Assembly: GCA_035501495.1 (NCBI GenBank) | Contig: DATJWB010000208.1 | Location: forward strand, 1-64,000 | Direction of reading: 5' to 3' | Length of the DNA: 64,000 nt | Origin: JAIQFL01 sp035501495 | GTDB taxonomy: Bacteria; Acidobacteriota; Terriglobia; Bryobacterales; Bryobacteraceae | Part shown: piece after piece, positions 1 through 8,493 of the stretch | How positions within the stretch are numbered: the first letter of the stretch is position 1 | How the letters are laid out: each line of letters starts with the position of its first letter | The notes under the pieces: model-generated | The model's input: only the letters and a program-made list of their open reading frames with translations | What the model was told of the DNA's origin: nothing | Databases searched by the model: none | Translations under genes and position numbers: made by a program

Positions 1-1134
1 ACCACCTGCGCGCTGATGTGCCGCCGGATAATGTTCGGAGCCTGCAGCGGGGACGCGATGATCTTCGGGGCCAGGGCTTTTGCCGTGTTGAGTGCGTTGG
101 TTAAGGTCCGCATGTCCCATACTTCGGGATTGCACCTTCGGACCACACCGGATTCCCGCATCCTCGCGTTCAACCTGGAATTCGACGCTGAATGTATCGA
201 AGGAGCCGCATCCTCTTCCCGCGGCTGGGCCGCCGGCAGTTTGGCGTTAGGGGGCAGTCACCACGTAAGCGTCGAGCGTGCGCGACTCGCGAGTCATGTT
301 CACGCGGAAATGTTCCTGGATGCCGCGGGCGCATGCGGTCGTAGATGCTCCCGCGGCTTTCGGGCTTCGGCAGGACACAGGATTCACGTCGTAGAGCGCA
401 GCGACGATGTCCCGCAGGCTGTAATCTTCAAAGCTCTGGAAGTCGTCGCCGCCGAAGTTCCCGCCTTCGCCGTTGGACGGCGTCACATGGAGCGTGTAGG
501 ACGGGGGAAAGGCGGGCTTGTGATCGTCGGGGCGCGGCAATTTGCGTGGCCCGGCGTGGAGAACGACGAGGCCGCTTTCGGCAAATTCCTGCACGGCAGC
601 GAGGCCAGGCTTGGGCGGCGTGGTGGTGGTTCAGCCTTCGAGGGCGGCGCTGATGGTGCGCTCCTCCGGCGCGATTCCCATATCGAAGCCCAGGATCTTC
701 CGATCGGCGATGATGACCCCGTTCGGCAGTTCCAGACCACAGGCGCGTCCGCTGCCGCCAAAAGGATCGTGGAGCACCCAGCCCTGGATGGGATGCTCCT
801 GCAGCCAGGGAAGGAGGGACGAATCCTCTTCGGCGGTGATCCAGACGAACTGTACCGGCTTGCCGGAGAACCGGCTGTTGAGCGCGTTCCCGCGAGATAC
901 GGACTGAAGGTTGTAGGTCGTGTCCGGGAAGAACACCAGCACCGTCATGTGGCCCAGGAAATTTGAGGAACTCCAAGCGCCGGAACCCGGGGAACTCAAG
1001 ACATTCGAAAACACCAGGTCAGGGGCGAGGTCGCCTGCGCGGGGATTGGTGACGACCGGTCCGAACATGCCGGTTTGTCCGAAGAAACCAGCCACCGCGA
1101 CAGTATGGAAAAGCACCAGGAGTCGGAGCAGCAT
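1..1134 (-). pseudogene. Decayed redoxin-TIGR03435 fusion gene, cut by the left window edge
   Basis: The frame starts at the ATG at 1134, after an AAGGAG ribosome site, and encodes a signal peptide plus a thioredoxin/AhpC-like domain of about 165 residues (LVFFPDTTYNLQSVSR, ILGFDMGIAPEERT). An in-frame TGA lies at 631-633. Beyond it the same frame resumes with text typical of the soil-associated TIGR03435 family: FPPSYTLHVTPS, GNFGGDDFQSFEDYSLRDI, ALYDVNPV, RGIQEHFRV. Around 310-375 the family's middle block is shortened, and VLPKPESRGSIYDRM sits in another frame. At 250-254 a run of five C (coding strand) shifts YVVTAP away from its natural continuation NAKLPA. The catalytic CxxC of classic thioredoxins is not evident. 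The redoxin-TIGR03435 combination is recalled from Solibacter-type genomes. Multiple lesions suggest a pseudogene, although homopolymer sequencing error could explain part of it. Confidence 0.7.
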
Positions 1135-1145
1135 GGGAGGGCTCC

Positions 1146-1184
1146 TTGCTGTGAGGGTAGCAGGCCGGATAAGATTACTGCGGA
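1146..1184 (+). promoter_or_regulatory. Putative promoter ending at a start codon
   Basis: TTGCTG (1146-1151), an 18-nt spacer and TAAGAT (1070s excluded; hexamer at 1170-1175) lie 9 nt before the ATG at 1185. With a transcription start about 7 nt after the hexamer there would be almost no 5' leader. Confidence 0.4.
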
Positions 1185-1427
1185 ATGAAACCGCTATCGC
1201 GCTACATGGAAGTGACGGGGATCACGGTCGAGCAACTGGTGGACTCGACGAAGTTGGACCGCAAACTGGTGGAAGCGATTGTGCGAGGCAACTTCACGCC
1301 GAGCCCGTCGCAGCGTCAGCGCCTCTCCGCGGCATTAGGAGTATCGCCGGAGGAAATCTCCTGGGACCACGCGGTGCCGGTGGAGCACATGCGGGGCAAC
1401 GGGCCGCAATTCGGGCGCTCGACGTGA
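1185..1427 (+). CDS. Small helix-turn-helix (XRE-like) protein
   Basis: An 80-residue protein. Residues 10-60 look like a Cro/C1-type helix-turn-helix: GITVEQLVDSTKLD, then LVEAIVRGNFTPSPSQRQRL and SAALGVSPEEISW. The tail is short and basic-polar. There is no ribosome site, but TAAGAT lies 9 nt before the ATG with TTGCTG 18 nt further upstream, so the mRNA may be leaderless. It is probably a DNA-binding regulator with an unknown target. It stands alone, divergent from the decayed TIGR03435 gene and convergent with the S9 peptidase gene. Confidence 0.65.
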   Translation: MKPLSRYMEVTGITVEQLVDSTKLDRKLVEAIVRGNFTPSPSQRQRLSAALGVSPEEISWDHAVPVEHMRGNGPQFGRST

Positions 1428-1429
1428 AA

Positions 1430-1510
1430 TGTGGCGCGGCATCAATTCGGCGTTGCAGGGGTGTTCAAAGCTGCGCATCGGCACCTGACTTGATAGACGC
1501 CCGCGCCACA
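1430..1510. repeat. REP-like inverted pair TGTGGCGCGG / CCGCGCCACA
   Basis: A perfect 10-bp inverted repeat at 1430-1439 and 1501-1510 flanks 61 bp between the HTH gene and the S9 peptidase gene. The arms match the outer end of the repeat family seen at 52977, 55147 and 61282. Confidence 0.5.
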
Positions 1511-1514
1511 AAAA

Positions 1515-3989
1515 TCATTCGGGGCGATTGGTGGCGCTCATGGGTTTCTCCCACAGGAATTTGTGCAGGAACGTCTCCATGCGGCCGAGCGTGTAGATCC
1601 ATCGGCTGTGTAGCAGCGATTCATGCACGTCGTCCGGGAAGACGATCAGCTCGTAGTAGACATCGCGCTGGCGCAGCAACTGGACCAGGCCGGTCATCTG
1701 CTGGAACGCCACGTTGCGATCGTCGTCGCCCTGAATCAGCAACACCGGTGATTTCCAGCCGTCGATCGCGCCGATGGTCGAGGACTTGTAGGAGACCGAT
1801 CCCGGATCGAGCGTGCTGCCGAACAGGTGCACGCCGGCCAGATCGACGCCCGCTTTGAAGATATCGGAGTTGCGCGCCAGGGCTTGCGACGTGAGCAGCC
1901 CGCCATACGAAAGCCCCCAGATGCCGATCCGATTCGGATCGACGTCGGGCCTGGTCTGCAGGTATTTGCCGCCCGCCACCACATCCTGATACTCGCTGTT
2001 GCCCGCGCCTCCGGTATTGGGCGCCGTGCGGAAAGACCGGCCGTAGCCGACGCCGCTGCGGTAGTTGATCGACATCACCACGTAGCCCTGGTTGGCGAGC
2101 CACTGATTGATGCCATAAGCCCAGTGGTAGAACTGCATGTAGTGATAGGCCGGCAGCATCTGGCGCACCGGTCCGCCATGCACGAAGACGATGGCGGGCC
2201 GCCGCTCGCCAGGCTTCAGGTCCTTGGGCAGGAACAGTTGATTGTGGATCTCGAGCCCGTCGGCAGCCTTGGTGAGGACGATCTCGGGTTTCACGTGCGC
2301 GTCCGTCGGAAAGCCGGGCATGGAAGCCGGGAAGACGATCCTCTGCGGGGAGGCCGCGGCGGATGGTCCTTCGGCCGCCATCTTCCAGATGCCTACCGAT
2401 TGCGGCATGTTCCAATCGGCGCTCAGGGTCGCCATGTATTTGCCGGAAGCCAGCGGGGAAGGCGAGGTCTCGACGGCGTCACCCGTGGTGATCTGCACGG
2501 GTGTGCCTCCAGCGACCGGCACCGCCCAGATGTGGCGCCGCTCAATATCCTTGGCGTTGGTGCAGTAGTAGAAGGTCTTGCCATCGGCGGAGAAGGCGAT
2601 GGAGGTGGCATTCTCGATCAGCCCGTCGGTGGTGGTCAGCAGCACGGGACGCGCCGACGAATCCGTCACGTTGACGGCGTAGTAGCGGTCCCATTCGTCC
2701 GTCACGGGCGCACGGCCGCCGCGAGCGGTCTGGTCTTGTGCCGGCGGCGCGGCCGCACGGCCGGGGATTCCGGCGCCGCCGCGACCGCCGCGTCCACCGC
2801 CCGCGCCGAACTGGAAGATCACGAAATCGCCCGCCAGATGCGGGTTCCCGATGGCGGAGAGGATGGCGTCGTTCGGCTGGTTGTGCCAGGTCTCCTGTGC
2901 ATCGCCGGTGGTGACATCGGCCTTATAGAAGGCGATGGTGTAGCCGCCGCGGAACGTGGCGCGCATCACACCAGGTGTGTTGTTCACGACCGGAGCGGCC
3001 GTGGCGCCAGCGGCCTGCGTGCCGCCGCGTCCACCAACCGTGGTTTGGGGAGTTTGCGGTGCGGCCTGGTTGGTGGCAGCCGCCGCCGCGGCCTGAGCGC
3101 CGCGCCGTCCGCCACGTCCGCCGCCGGGGGCTGCGGGCGTCGTGCTCGTCACCGTGAAGGCCGGCCCATTCGGCAGCCCGATTCCACCCGAACCCTGCTG
3201 CGATTGCAGGCCAAAGGGCAGACCCGGCTGGCGCACGAAGACGAGGTGCTTGCTGTCGGGCATCCACATCGGCATCGTGTCGAAGTCCACGCTCGGCGAC
3301 ATGTACTTCACCGAGCGCGTCGCCATGTCGTACACCACGATGAAGCTGTGATCGGTGCGGATGCTGACGAACGCGATCTTGCGCCCGTCGGGCGACCACT
3401 TGGGATCGCTCTGCACGCCCCACTCGGTAATGAAGGGCTTCTCGCCGCGATCCACTTCCGTCGGCGGCTTCTCCGGCGTCACCTTCGCGCGGTAGATTTG
3501 TCCGTTCTTGACGAACAGGATCGAACTGCCGTCGGGCGCGAGTTCGGGGTTGGTGGCGTCCACCACCCGCCACGCGGCCCCGCCGCTGGTGCGCGCCGCC
3601 CAGACGGCGTGCTCCGGTCCGTTGGGGTCGGCGGTGGGATTGGGCGACCAGCCCTCGCGATTCGGTCCTTCGCCGCGCATGAAGATGACGGTGCTGCCAT
3701 CGTCGGAAATGTGGACGCCGGACATCATGATGCCGTCGTCCTTGGTGAAACTGGTGAGCCGCACGGGCGTGAACGAGGGCGCCGCGGCGGTGTAGGCGTT
3801 TCGTTTGCCTTCGGCATAGTCCACCCAGGCGACGCGATCGGCTTTGCGCGCAGCGACCAGTTCCTGCGGCGATGCCGGGCTCAGGAACTTCTGGTACAGG
3901 GGGACTTCGGGAGGCGCGGAGACGAGCGGCCTGGAGAAAAAGGCAACCGCTCCGAGAAATATCAGGGAAAGACCAATCACGATGCGCAT
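1515..3989 (-). CDS. Exported S9-family (prolyl oligopeptidase-type) peptidase
   Basis: An 824-residue protein with an N-terminal signal peptide or anchor (residues 1-24). Residues about 50-560 form a WD40/TolB-like propeller (ISDDGSTVIF, WSPDGRKIAF, FSADGKTFYY). The last 240 residues are an alpha/beta-hydrolase domain. The inferred catalytic triad is Ser694 in GLSYGG, Asp757 in GDDDRNV and His789 in DDVHES, the arrangement known for S9 peptidases. Residues about 295-345 and 405-435 are Gly/Arg/Ala/Pro-rich inserts unlike the rest of the protein. The start at 3989 follows GGAGG. It probably cleaves peptides in the periplasm. The gene appears monocistronic, and substrate specificity cannot be read from the sequence. 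Confidence 0.88.
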   Translation of the reverse strand: MRIVIGLSLIFLGAVAFFSRPLVSAPPEVPLYQKFLSPASPQELVAARKADRVAWVDYAEGKRNAYTAAAPSFTPVRLTSFTKDDGIMMSGVHISDDGSTVIFMRGEGPNREGWSPNPTADPNGPEHAVWAARTSGGAAWRVVDATNPELAPDGSSILFVKNGQIYRAKVTPEKPPTEVDRGEKPFITEWGVQSDPKWSPDGRKIAFVSIRTDHSFIVVYDMATRSVKYMSPSVDFDTMPMWMPDSKHLVFVRQPGLPFGLQSQQGSGGIGLPNGPAFTVTSTTPAAPGGGRGGRRGAQAAAAAATNQAAPQTPQTTVGGRGGTQAAGATAAPVVNNTPGVMRATFRGGYTIAFYKADVTTGDAQETWHNQPNDAILSAIGNPHLAGDFVIFQFGAGGGRGGRGGAGIPGRAAAPPAQDQTARGGRAPVTDEWDRYYAVNVTDSSARPVLLTTTDGLIENATSIAFSADGKTFYYCTNAKDIERRHIWAVPVAGGTPVQITTGDAVETSPSPLASGKYMATLSADWNMPQSVGIWKMAAEGPSAAASPQRIVFPASMPGFPTDAHVKPEIVLTKAADGLEIHNQLFLPKDLKPGERRPAIVFVHGGPVRQMLPAYHYMQFYHWAYGINQWLANQGYVVMSINYRSGVGYGRSFRTAPNTGGAGNSEYQDVVAGGKYLQTRPDVDPNRIGIWGLSYGGLLTSQALARNSDIFKAGVDLAGVHLFGSTLDPGSVSYKSSTIGAIDGWKSPVLLIQGDDDRNVAFQQMTGLVQLLRQRDVYYELIVFPDDVHESLLHSRWIYTLGRMETFLHKFLWEKPMSATNRPE

Positions 3990-4098
3990 GCAGACCTCCG
4001 TTGAGACACCAGCCCAGGGACGGGTGATGACGAATATATCATGAGACGGGGATGGTTTTCCGAGTTTGGGACCAGATGTTTGGGATCAGACGTCCCGG

Positions 4099-4755
4099 TC
4101 AGTAGTCCACGCCAAAACAATAACTGTCGTTGGTGTTCAGGGGGCTGACGGCGTACTCGCCGGGATAGAGGGCGCGTGCGGGAGTGATCTCGACGAGCGA
4201 GTCGCTGACGCGATTGATGCTGATCGGGAGGGCTGGCGGATTTCCGCCCATCGTCGGCTGTGTCTGCCGGTAACCCATCCGAGATTCCAACCGCAAGAGT
4301 TGGAACTGGCGGGCGTCGTCTCCGGGATTCAGGCGCACCACGAAGACGATCCGGTCGGACTGGCGGACGCGCACGGGCGACCGCGGTCCTTGAATGCGGT
4401 AGACGGTTCCTCCCATGCCGTACATTCCGCCGCTGCGGGCCATCATCCCGACCTGGCGCTCGAGCGGAATGTATCCGTTGACGCCGCGCAGAAACGGAGC
4501 GCCGGCGATGTCGGGCCCGAGATCGATCGGGGCGGCGCCGGCGTTGGAGTAGGGCGCGTCGCTACCGCCAAAGACGATCCCCGCCACCTCGGATACGCGG
4601 TAGCGCTGAATGTTGTCGTTAACCGAAAAGCGGACCTCGTCGGCCGAGCCGCCCAGAAAGGTTCCATTCACTACGGATCCGTTGCGAAGGCGCAGGGTAT
4701 CCGCGCTGTTCAACATGGCAAAAAGCAGGGCCAGCGTGGTGAGTCGCCCGATCAT
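4099..4755 (-). CDS. Exported protein of unknown function
   Basis: A 218-residue protein with a signal peptide (residues 1-18, LALLFAMLNSA). The next stretch, TLRLRNGSVVNGTFLGGSAD, is a short beta-rich motif common at the mature N terminus of acidobacterial exported proteins. The middle is Gly/Met-rich (GMMARSGGMYGMGGTVY). The C-terminal part, about residues 130-218, looks like a beta sandwich ending YPGEYAVSPLNTNDSYCFGV. The start at 4755 follows CAGGAG. I recognise no enzymatic motif and assign no function. Confidence 0.7.
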   Translation of the reverse strand: MIGRLTTLALLFAMLNSADTLRLRNGSVVNGTFLGGSADEVRFSVNDNIQRYRVSEVAGIVFGGSDAPYSNAGAAPIDLGPDIAGAPFLRGVNGYIPLERQVGMMARSGGMYGMGGTVYRIQGPRSPVRVRQSDRIVFVVRLNPGDDARQFQLLRLESRMGYRQTQPTMGGNPPALPISINRVSDSLVEITPARALYPGEYAVSPLNTNDSYCFGVDY

Positions 4756-5188
4756 AACCGCTCCTGAAGAGTCTCTGCTTCCTATTCTCGCATCAGTGCG
4801 CGGCTGCGAGCGGGCTGGCGGCGCGGCCCCTCGGTCCGCGCAGACCGAAACTAGTCTGGTTCAATGGATCCAACGCCGGCTGCATGAGGAGGGTTCGTCT
4901 TATCACCGGCTCTTGCACCCGCACCACCAACAATCATGGAACTCGACGCGGTGGCCGCGGCGCACAAGACGAACCGGTATGGGCGAGAGGGCATGCCGGC
5001 CATGAAGACGACATGCGGTACGGGTTTCGGTCGGCTTCACGTACTGAGCAGCCGAAGGCGCTCCGGCGTGCCGCCTGGAGCCCGGAATCGCTTGCTCCCA
5101 CGCCTTCCTGGTGCCCGGAAGGTTCGCTCGATCGAAAGGGGGGCTGCGATGACAAGGGCACACCGGCAATCATGCCCGTGCCGAGCGT
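4756..5188. other. 433-bp gap without a recognisable gene
   Basis: No frame here has a plausible start, ribosome site and protein-like composition, and no tRNA fold is apparent. The one structural oddity is a 10-bp inverted repeat, GGTTCGTCTT (4892-4901) against AAGACGAACC (4966-4975). The 5' leader of the exported protein at 4099-4755 lies at the left end. Confidence 0.5.
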
Positions 5189-6103
5189 CTATCGCATTTT
5201 GTCTGCTTCGGCCTTCATTACCAGGGCATTGTGACGGGCCTGCTCGGTGTATGCGCTGGCAATACCGGCCGAAAGCTCGCTGAACTTCGCGGCTTCCTGC
5301 AGCAGGTTCTTGTTGAGCGTCATCTTGCCGAGTTGGTAGTTCGCCATCCCGAGATAGAAGTACGCCGGCCCCAGCATGGCGGAGTTTCCCTGAATATGGG
5401 GCAAGGCCGCACGCAGGTCCTTGTCGGCAGCGCTATATTGGCCTCTCTCCCCACTGATCACACCCGCGATCCAATAGCCGCGCCCCAAGGCCGCACTCTT
5501 CTTGCGATCCCAGTCCGCGGCGGACATGCTATCCGGCTTGCTGCGCTTACCCAGCGCGGCCACCAGGCGGTTGGCATAGTTGAGCGCACGATCCGGTTGT
5601 TTGTGGGTCGATGCACTATCCGCCAGATATAGGAGCAGGTCTTCATTTTCCGGGAAGTTCTGAATGGCCTTGTCGGCAATAGCCGGGATCTTCGCCGCTG
5701 CGCCCGTCTGATTCAAAGCCACCAGGTAGCGCCCATAGGCTTCGTCCAGATACTTGCTCTTGGCATTCTGCTGCTCGAGCGTGGAGAGCAGATCGATCAT
5801 CACCGGCGCGGGCGACTGAATTGCCGTGGCGAAGAGAGCGTACTCGGCGTACGTTGCGATGCCCTTCGCATATTCCACCCGGTTGGTCCAGGATTGTTTT
5901 TCGTCGGGGTCCTGGGGAGCCTGGGACATCGTAATCTCGCATGTCAGCGGATAGAGTTCCGACACCAGCTTTTTGACTTGCGCCACGTCCTTGCTGGCTA
6001 CGGCTGTCTTGAGCTGTTGGTACGTATCGTCCAACTGGTCGGCACGGCCCCTAGCAGGACCGGCCAGGAGAAGCACCGCAACCAAAAAACCCGTCAGCTT
6101 CAT
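5189..6103 (-). CDS. Exported TPR-type protein
   Basis: About 304 residues. The open frame extends further upstream, but the ATG at 6103 follows GGGAGGT by 4 nt and begins a clear signal peptide (MKLTGFLVAVLLLAGPARG). Longer versions would overlap the divergent Crp/Fnr gene. The mature part is helical, with TPR-like pairs: ENEDLLLYLADSASTHKQPD, RALNYANRLVAAL, GPAYFYLGMANYQLGKM. It is likely a periplasmic scaffold or protein-interaction module. It is divergent from the regulator at 6239 and shares a 135-bp control region with it. Confidence 0.75.
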   Translation of the reverse strand: MKLTGFLVAVLLLAGPARGRADQLDDTYQQLKTAVASKDVAQVKKLVSELYPLTCEITMSQAPQDPDEKQSWTNRVEYAKGIATYAEYALFATAIQSPAPVMIDLLSTLEQQNAKSKYLDEAYGRYLVALNQTGAAAKIPAIADKAIQNFPENEDLLLYLADSASTHKQPDRALNYANRLVAALGKRSKPDSMSAADWDRKKSAALGRGYWIAGVISGERGQYSAADKDLRAALPHIQGNSAMLGPAYFYLGMANYQLGKMTLNKNLLQEAAKFSELSAGIASAYTEQARHNALVMKAEADKMR

Positions 6104-6193
6104 GGCAACCTCCCGGCCCCCGGCGAGCACCGGGAGCAATAAAAGCCTTTCGGACATGATTCTCTCTGATTTAGCCTTCTTACGCAAGGGGTA

Positions 6194-6205
6194 CAGTGTG
6201 CACTG
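6194..6205. promoter_or_regulatory. Small dyad between divergent genes
   Basis: CAGTG-TG-CACTG is a 5-bp inverted repeat with a 2-bp centre, about 35 bp before the TTG start of the Crp/Fnr gene. It could be an operator for that protein, but it does not match the classic FNR or CRP site. Confidence 0.25.
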
Positions 6206-6238
6206 CAGCAAAGACGGAGCACACGATACCATGATGAG

Positions 6239-6916
6239 TTGACGCCCAAACATTCCTCCCTCGCCGAGATCGCCCTGTTTGCGAGCCTGAACGAAAGTGA
6301 ACGGCAAGCCCTCGCACAGCGTGCCGTCGAGCGGCGTTTCGCTGCCGGGGAGATGCTTTTCTGGGAAGGCGAACCGTGCGCCGGCATCTTTCTGATCGTC
6401 GCGGGGAGCGTCAAGATCTTCAAGACCTCCGCCGCTGGTCGCGAGATGATGCTGGCGCTCGAATCTGCGCCTTCCACAGTGGCCGAGTTGCCGCTCTTCG
6501 ACGGAGGGCCCTATCCGGCTTCGGTACGCGCAGTCGAGCCGGTGGTCTGCCTGTTCCTCAACAAGGCCGATTTTCAGCAGATCTGCCGCCAGTACCCCGA
6601 CGTGGCTCTCAAGGTGCTGGCGGTGGTGGGCCACCGTCTGCGTCACCTGGTGGGTGTCGTCGAATCGATGACCTTCGGCAGCGTCACGGAACGCCTGGCG
6701 TGTCTGCTCCTGGACGCCGCCAGACAGTCTGGCGCGGACGAATTCGAACTGCCTCTAACGCACCAGGAACTGGCTTCGCGGCTGGGAACCGTTCGAGAGG
6801 TGGTATCCCGCAACCTGGCGCGTTTCCGGGCAGAAGGACTGATCCGCATCGCGGGCCGCCAGATCCGCATTCTCGATCGCGCGGGGCTGGAACGGGAATC
6901 GGAAACGCAGTCGTAG
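6239..6916 (+). CDS. Crp/Fnr-family transcription regulator
   Basis: A 225-residue protein. Residues about 10-125 are a cyclic-nucleotide-binding-like jelly roll (ERRFAAGEMLFWEGEPCAGI, FLIVAGSVKIFK, FDGGPYPASVRAVEP). A long dimerisation helix follows. Residues about 165-215 are the winged helix, with LTHQELASRLGTVREVVSRN as the recognition motif. The N-terminal Cys cluster of true FNR is absent, so an oxygen-sensing Fe-S cluster is unlikely. The annotated start is TTG at 6239. An ATG pair at 6231/6234 is out of frame, so the true start is uncertain. Its target may be the divergent TPR gene. Confidence 0.88.
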   Translation: MTPKHSSLAEIALFASLNESERQALAQRAVERRFAAGEMLFWEGEPCAGIFLIVAGSVKIFKTSAAGREMMLALESAPSTVAELPLFDGGPYPASVRAVEPVVCLFLNKADFQQICRQYPDVALKVLAVVGHRLRHLVGVVESMTFGSVTERLACLLLDAARQSGADEFELPLTHQELASRLGTVREVVSRNLARFRAEGLIRIAGRQIRILDRAGLERESETQS

Positions 6917-6923
6917 GCGCCGG

Positions 6924-7862
6924 TCAGGCACAGCCAACTTTGGCCGATGCCAGCACCTCGCGAACCATCGGGTCCTTATACAGCCGAACGCAGGCGTGAC
7001 AGCGGTGCACGTACAGGTTCTCCCACTGAATCCGAGGGTCGCGCCCGGCCGCCCACGCCAGGATCCGTTCCGGCCCTTCCTCCCGGATGCGCCGCTTCAA
7101 CCGGTCCTCTTCCGCCCGCCGTACTGCGTCTTCCAGGCGATCGGACCCGAGCCGTCCGATCTGCAAATCCGGAATGAAGCGAATGCCCAATCCGCAGCAT
7201 GGGCTGATGAGGCCGTTGGGCTGTACGGTGGTGTTGGAGAAGATGCCATCGCACCCTGTGCATTGATTCAGATTCGATCGATTCACCGCTCCACGGAGAG
7301 TGGTTTTCGGGAGTGCAGCCAGAGAGCTCCAGACCCACTCCAGAATCCGAACGGAAGTGCCCTCCAGTCGCTCGCGCACCGTGGCGGCGGTGATTTCGTC
7401 GTGGTCCGCGTGCTCCACCAGGACGGTGACCGGCAGGCTCAGCCGGTCGGCTGCCGATGCGGCCCGGACCGCCGATTCCAGCGGAACGAACCGGGCGTGG
7501 CGGTCGCCCGTGCTGACATTCAGCTCACACAAACCGGCGCACATCCATTCGAACAGCATCGACTCGGCCGAAATGTCGTCCACCGCCCAATGACCGTTCG
7601 TGACCAGGCGAACCGGGAACGATCTGGACGCCGCGTGCCGCATCGCTTGCGTCAGGACGGGGCCGGCCAGGGTCGCCTCGCCGCCTGTGAAGACCACCCC
7701 CGTGTAATCGAGGTCTGCCGCCTCGTCGATTGCCGCGAGCGCGCGCTCCGGAGCCAGCCAGGTCTGGTCGCGTGGGCTGCTGACCGTCCCGCAGTTCTCG
7801 CACTCCGCGGTGCACTGAAACGTCAGCATCACACAGAGGAGTTTTTCAGTACGCTCGGGCAC
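6924..7862 (-). CDS. Radical SAM protein with SPASM-like C-terminal cysteines
   Basis: About 312 residues from a GTG at 7862. The radical SAM signature is C17-x3-C21-x2-C24 in FQCTAECENCG, followed by VVFTGGEATL. The C-terminal part has further Cys groups, QCTGCDG, SPCCGLG and RCHACVRL, suggesting an auxiliary Fe-S domain of SPASM/Twitch type. Such enzymes often modify peptides or cofactors, but the substrate is unknown. The frame is open upstream, but that part runs opposite the gene at 7887. TACAAT lies 6 nt before the GTG, arguing for this start and a leaderless mRNA. The neighbour is a Gly-rich protein whose start is only 24 bp away. Confidence 0.82.
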   Translation of the reverse strand: MPERTEKLLCVMLTFQCTAECENCGTVSSPRDQTWLAPERALAAIDEAADLDYTGVVFTGGEATLAGPVLTQAMRHAASRSFPVRLVTNGHWAVDDISAESMLFEWMCAGLCELNVSTGDRHARFVPLESAVRAASAADRLSLPVTVLVEHADHDEITAATVRERLEGTSVRILEWVWSSLAALPKTTLRGAVNRSNLNQCTGCDGIFSNTTVQPNGLISPCCGLGIRFIPDLQIGRLGSDRLEDAVRRAEEDRLKRRIREEGPERILAWAAGRDPRIQWENLYVHRCHACVRLYKDPMVREVLASAKVGCA

Positions 7863-7868
7863 CTGGGT

Positions 7869-7878
7869 ATTGTAGAAT
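7869..7878. promoter_or_regulatory. Overlapping back-to-back -10 elements
   Basis: In the 24 bp between the two divergent GTG starts, ATTGTA (7869-7874) is TACAAT on the minus strand, 6 nt before the GTG at 7862. TAGAAT (7873-7878) is on the plus strand, 8 nt before the GTG at 7887. The two hexamers share two bases. Confidence 0.5.
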
Positions 7879-7886
7879 ATCCGCCT

Positions 7887-8381
7887 GTGGACCTGGATGT
7901 CGTTCTCACGCGCGAAGCGCGCACCACCGGCCGCGGTGTGATTATTGCGTCCAATGCGGCGGCCATGGTCGCCGGCATACGCGGTCGCCTGGGCGAACGA
8001 GGCCGGATCGGCCGCCTGCGGATTCTCGATGCGTTTGGCTCGAGCCCTGTCCATCCATTGAAGGCGTATTCCGAGTTGTCTCAGTTGCGCCCGTTGTTTG
8101 ACCGCGGCGGCCGCGTGGAGCTTTACTCCACTCCCCGGCCCGGCTCGGGGGGCGTCGCCAACGTACCAGGCGGCGCCGGAGAGTTCAGCGGAAGCGGTTT
8201 CGGCGGGGCCCTTCCACGCGGCTCGTCGCCGATCAGCGACGGCGGTATTGGAGGCTTTAACGGCGGCCTTCAAGGCTTTGGCGGCGGTGGCTCGCGGATC
8301 GCCGGGACCGCGCGTACCACCGTGGCGAATCCGCCGGAACTGACGGCCGCTCTTGGCGTACCGGTAACGATTGGCCGCTAA
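7887..8381 (+). CDS. Gly-rich small protein beside radical SAM gene
   Basis: 164 residues from a GTG. Codons are strongly G/C-ending, which supports real coding, whereas the opposite frame has low-complexity text. Residues 1-80 look like a folded mixed alpha/beta region (VDLDVVLTREARTTGRGV, AYSELSQLRPLFDRGGRVEL). Residues about 85-140 are rich in Gly with Ser, Phe, Asn and Ile (GSGFGGALPRGSSP, GGIGGFNGGLQGFGGGGSR). I recognise no family. There is no signal peptide and no ribosome site; TAGAAT 8 nt upstream suggests leaderless expression. The Gly-rich tail next to a radical SAM protein makes it a conceivable modification substrate, but nothing in the sequence proves that. Confidence 0.5.
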   Translation: MDLDVVLTREARTTGRGVIIASNAAAMVAGIRGRLGERGRIGRLRILDAFGSSPVHPLKAYSELSQLRPLFDRGGRVELYSTPRPGSGGVANVPGGAGEFSGSGFGGALPRGSSPISDGGIGGFNGGLQGFGGGGSRIAGTARTTVANPPELTAALGVPVTIGR

Positions 8382-8493
8382 CTGGTCGTGGTCATGAGCC
8401 CGGGGTGGCGCGGCAATGCCTGTACCCATGGGCCCCACTTGTGCCTGTCGCGTCCCGACTTTTGCAGACACTAGTGTCCGCGCCGCACCGGAC

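Noticed and set aside
1827..4004. A 725-codon plus-strand frame
   Set aside because: It is antisense to the S9 peptidase with its catalytic triad, and its own translation is low in complexity.
4756..5188. tRNA or small RNA in the gap
   Set aside because: No cloverleaf with a GGTTCGANTCC arm could be found, and the 10-bp inverted repeat has a 64-nt loop and no terminator.
5189..6646. 485-residue form of the TPR protein
   Set aside because: The extra N terminus overlaps the divergent Crp/Fnr gene. A signal peptide and a good ribosome site mark the start at 6103.
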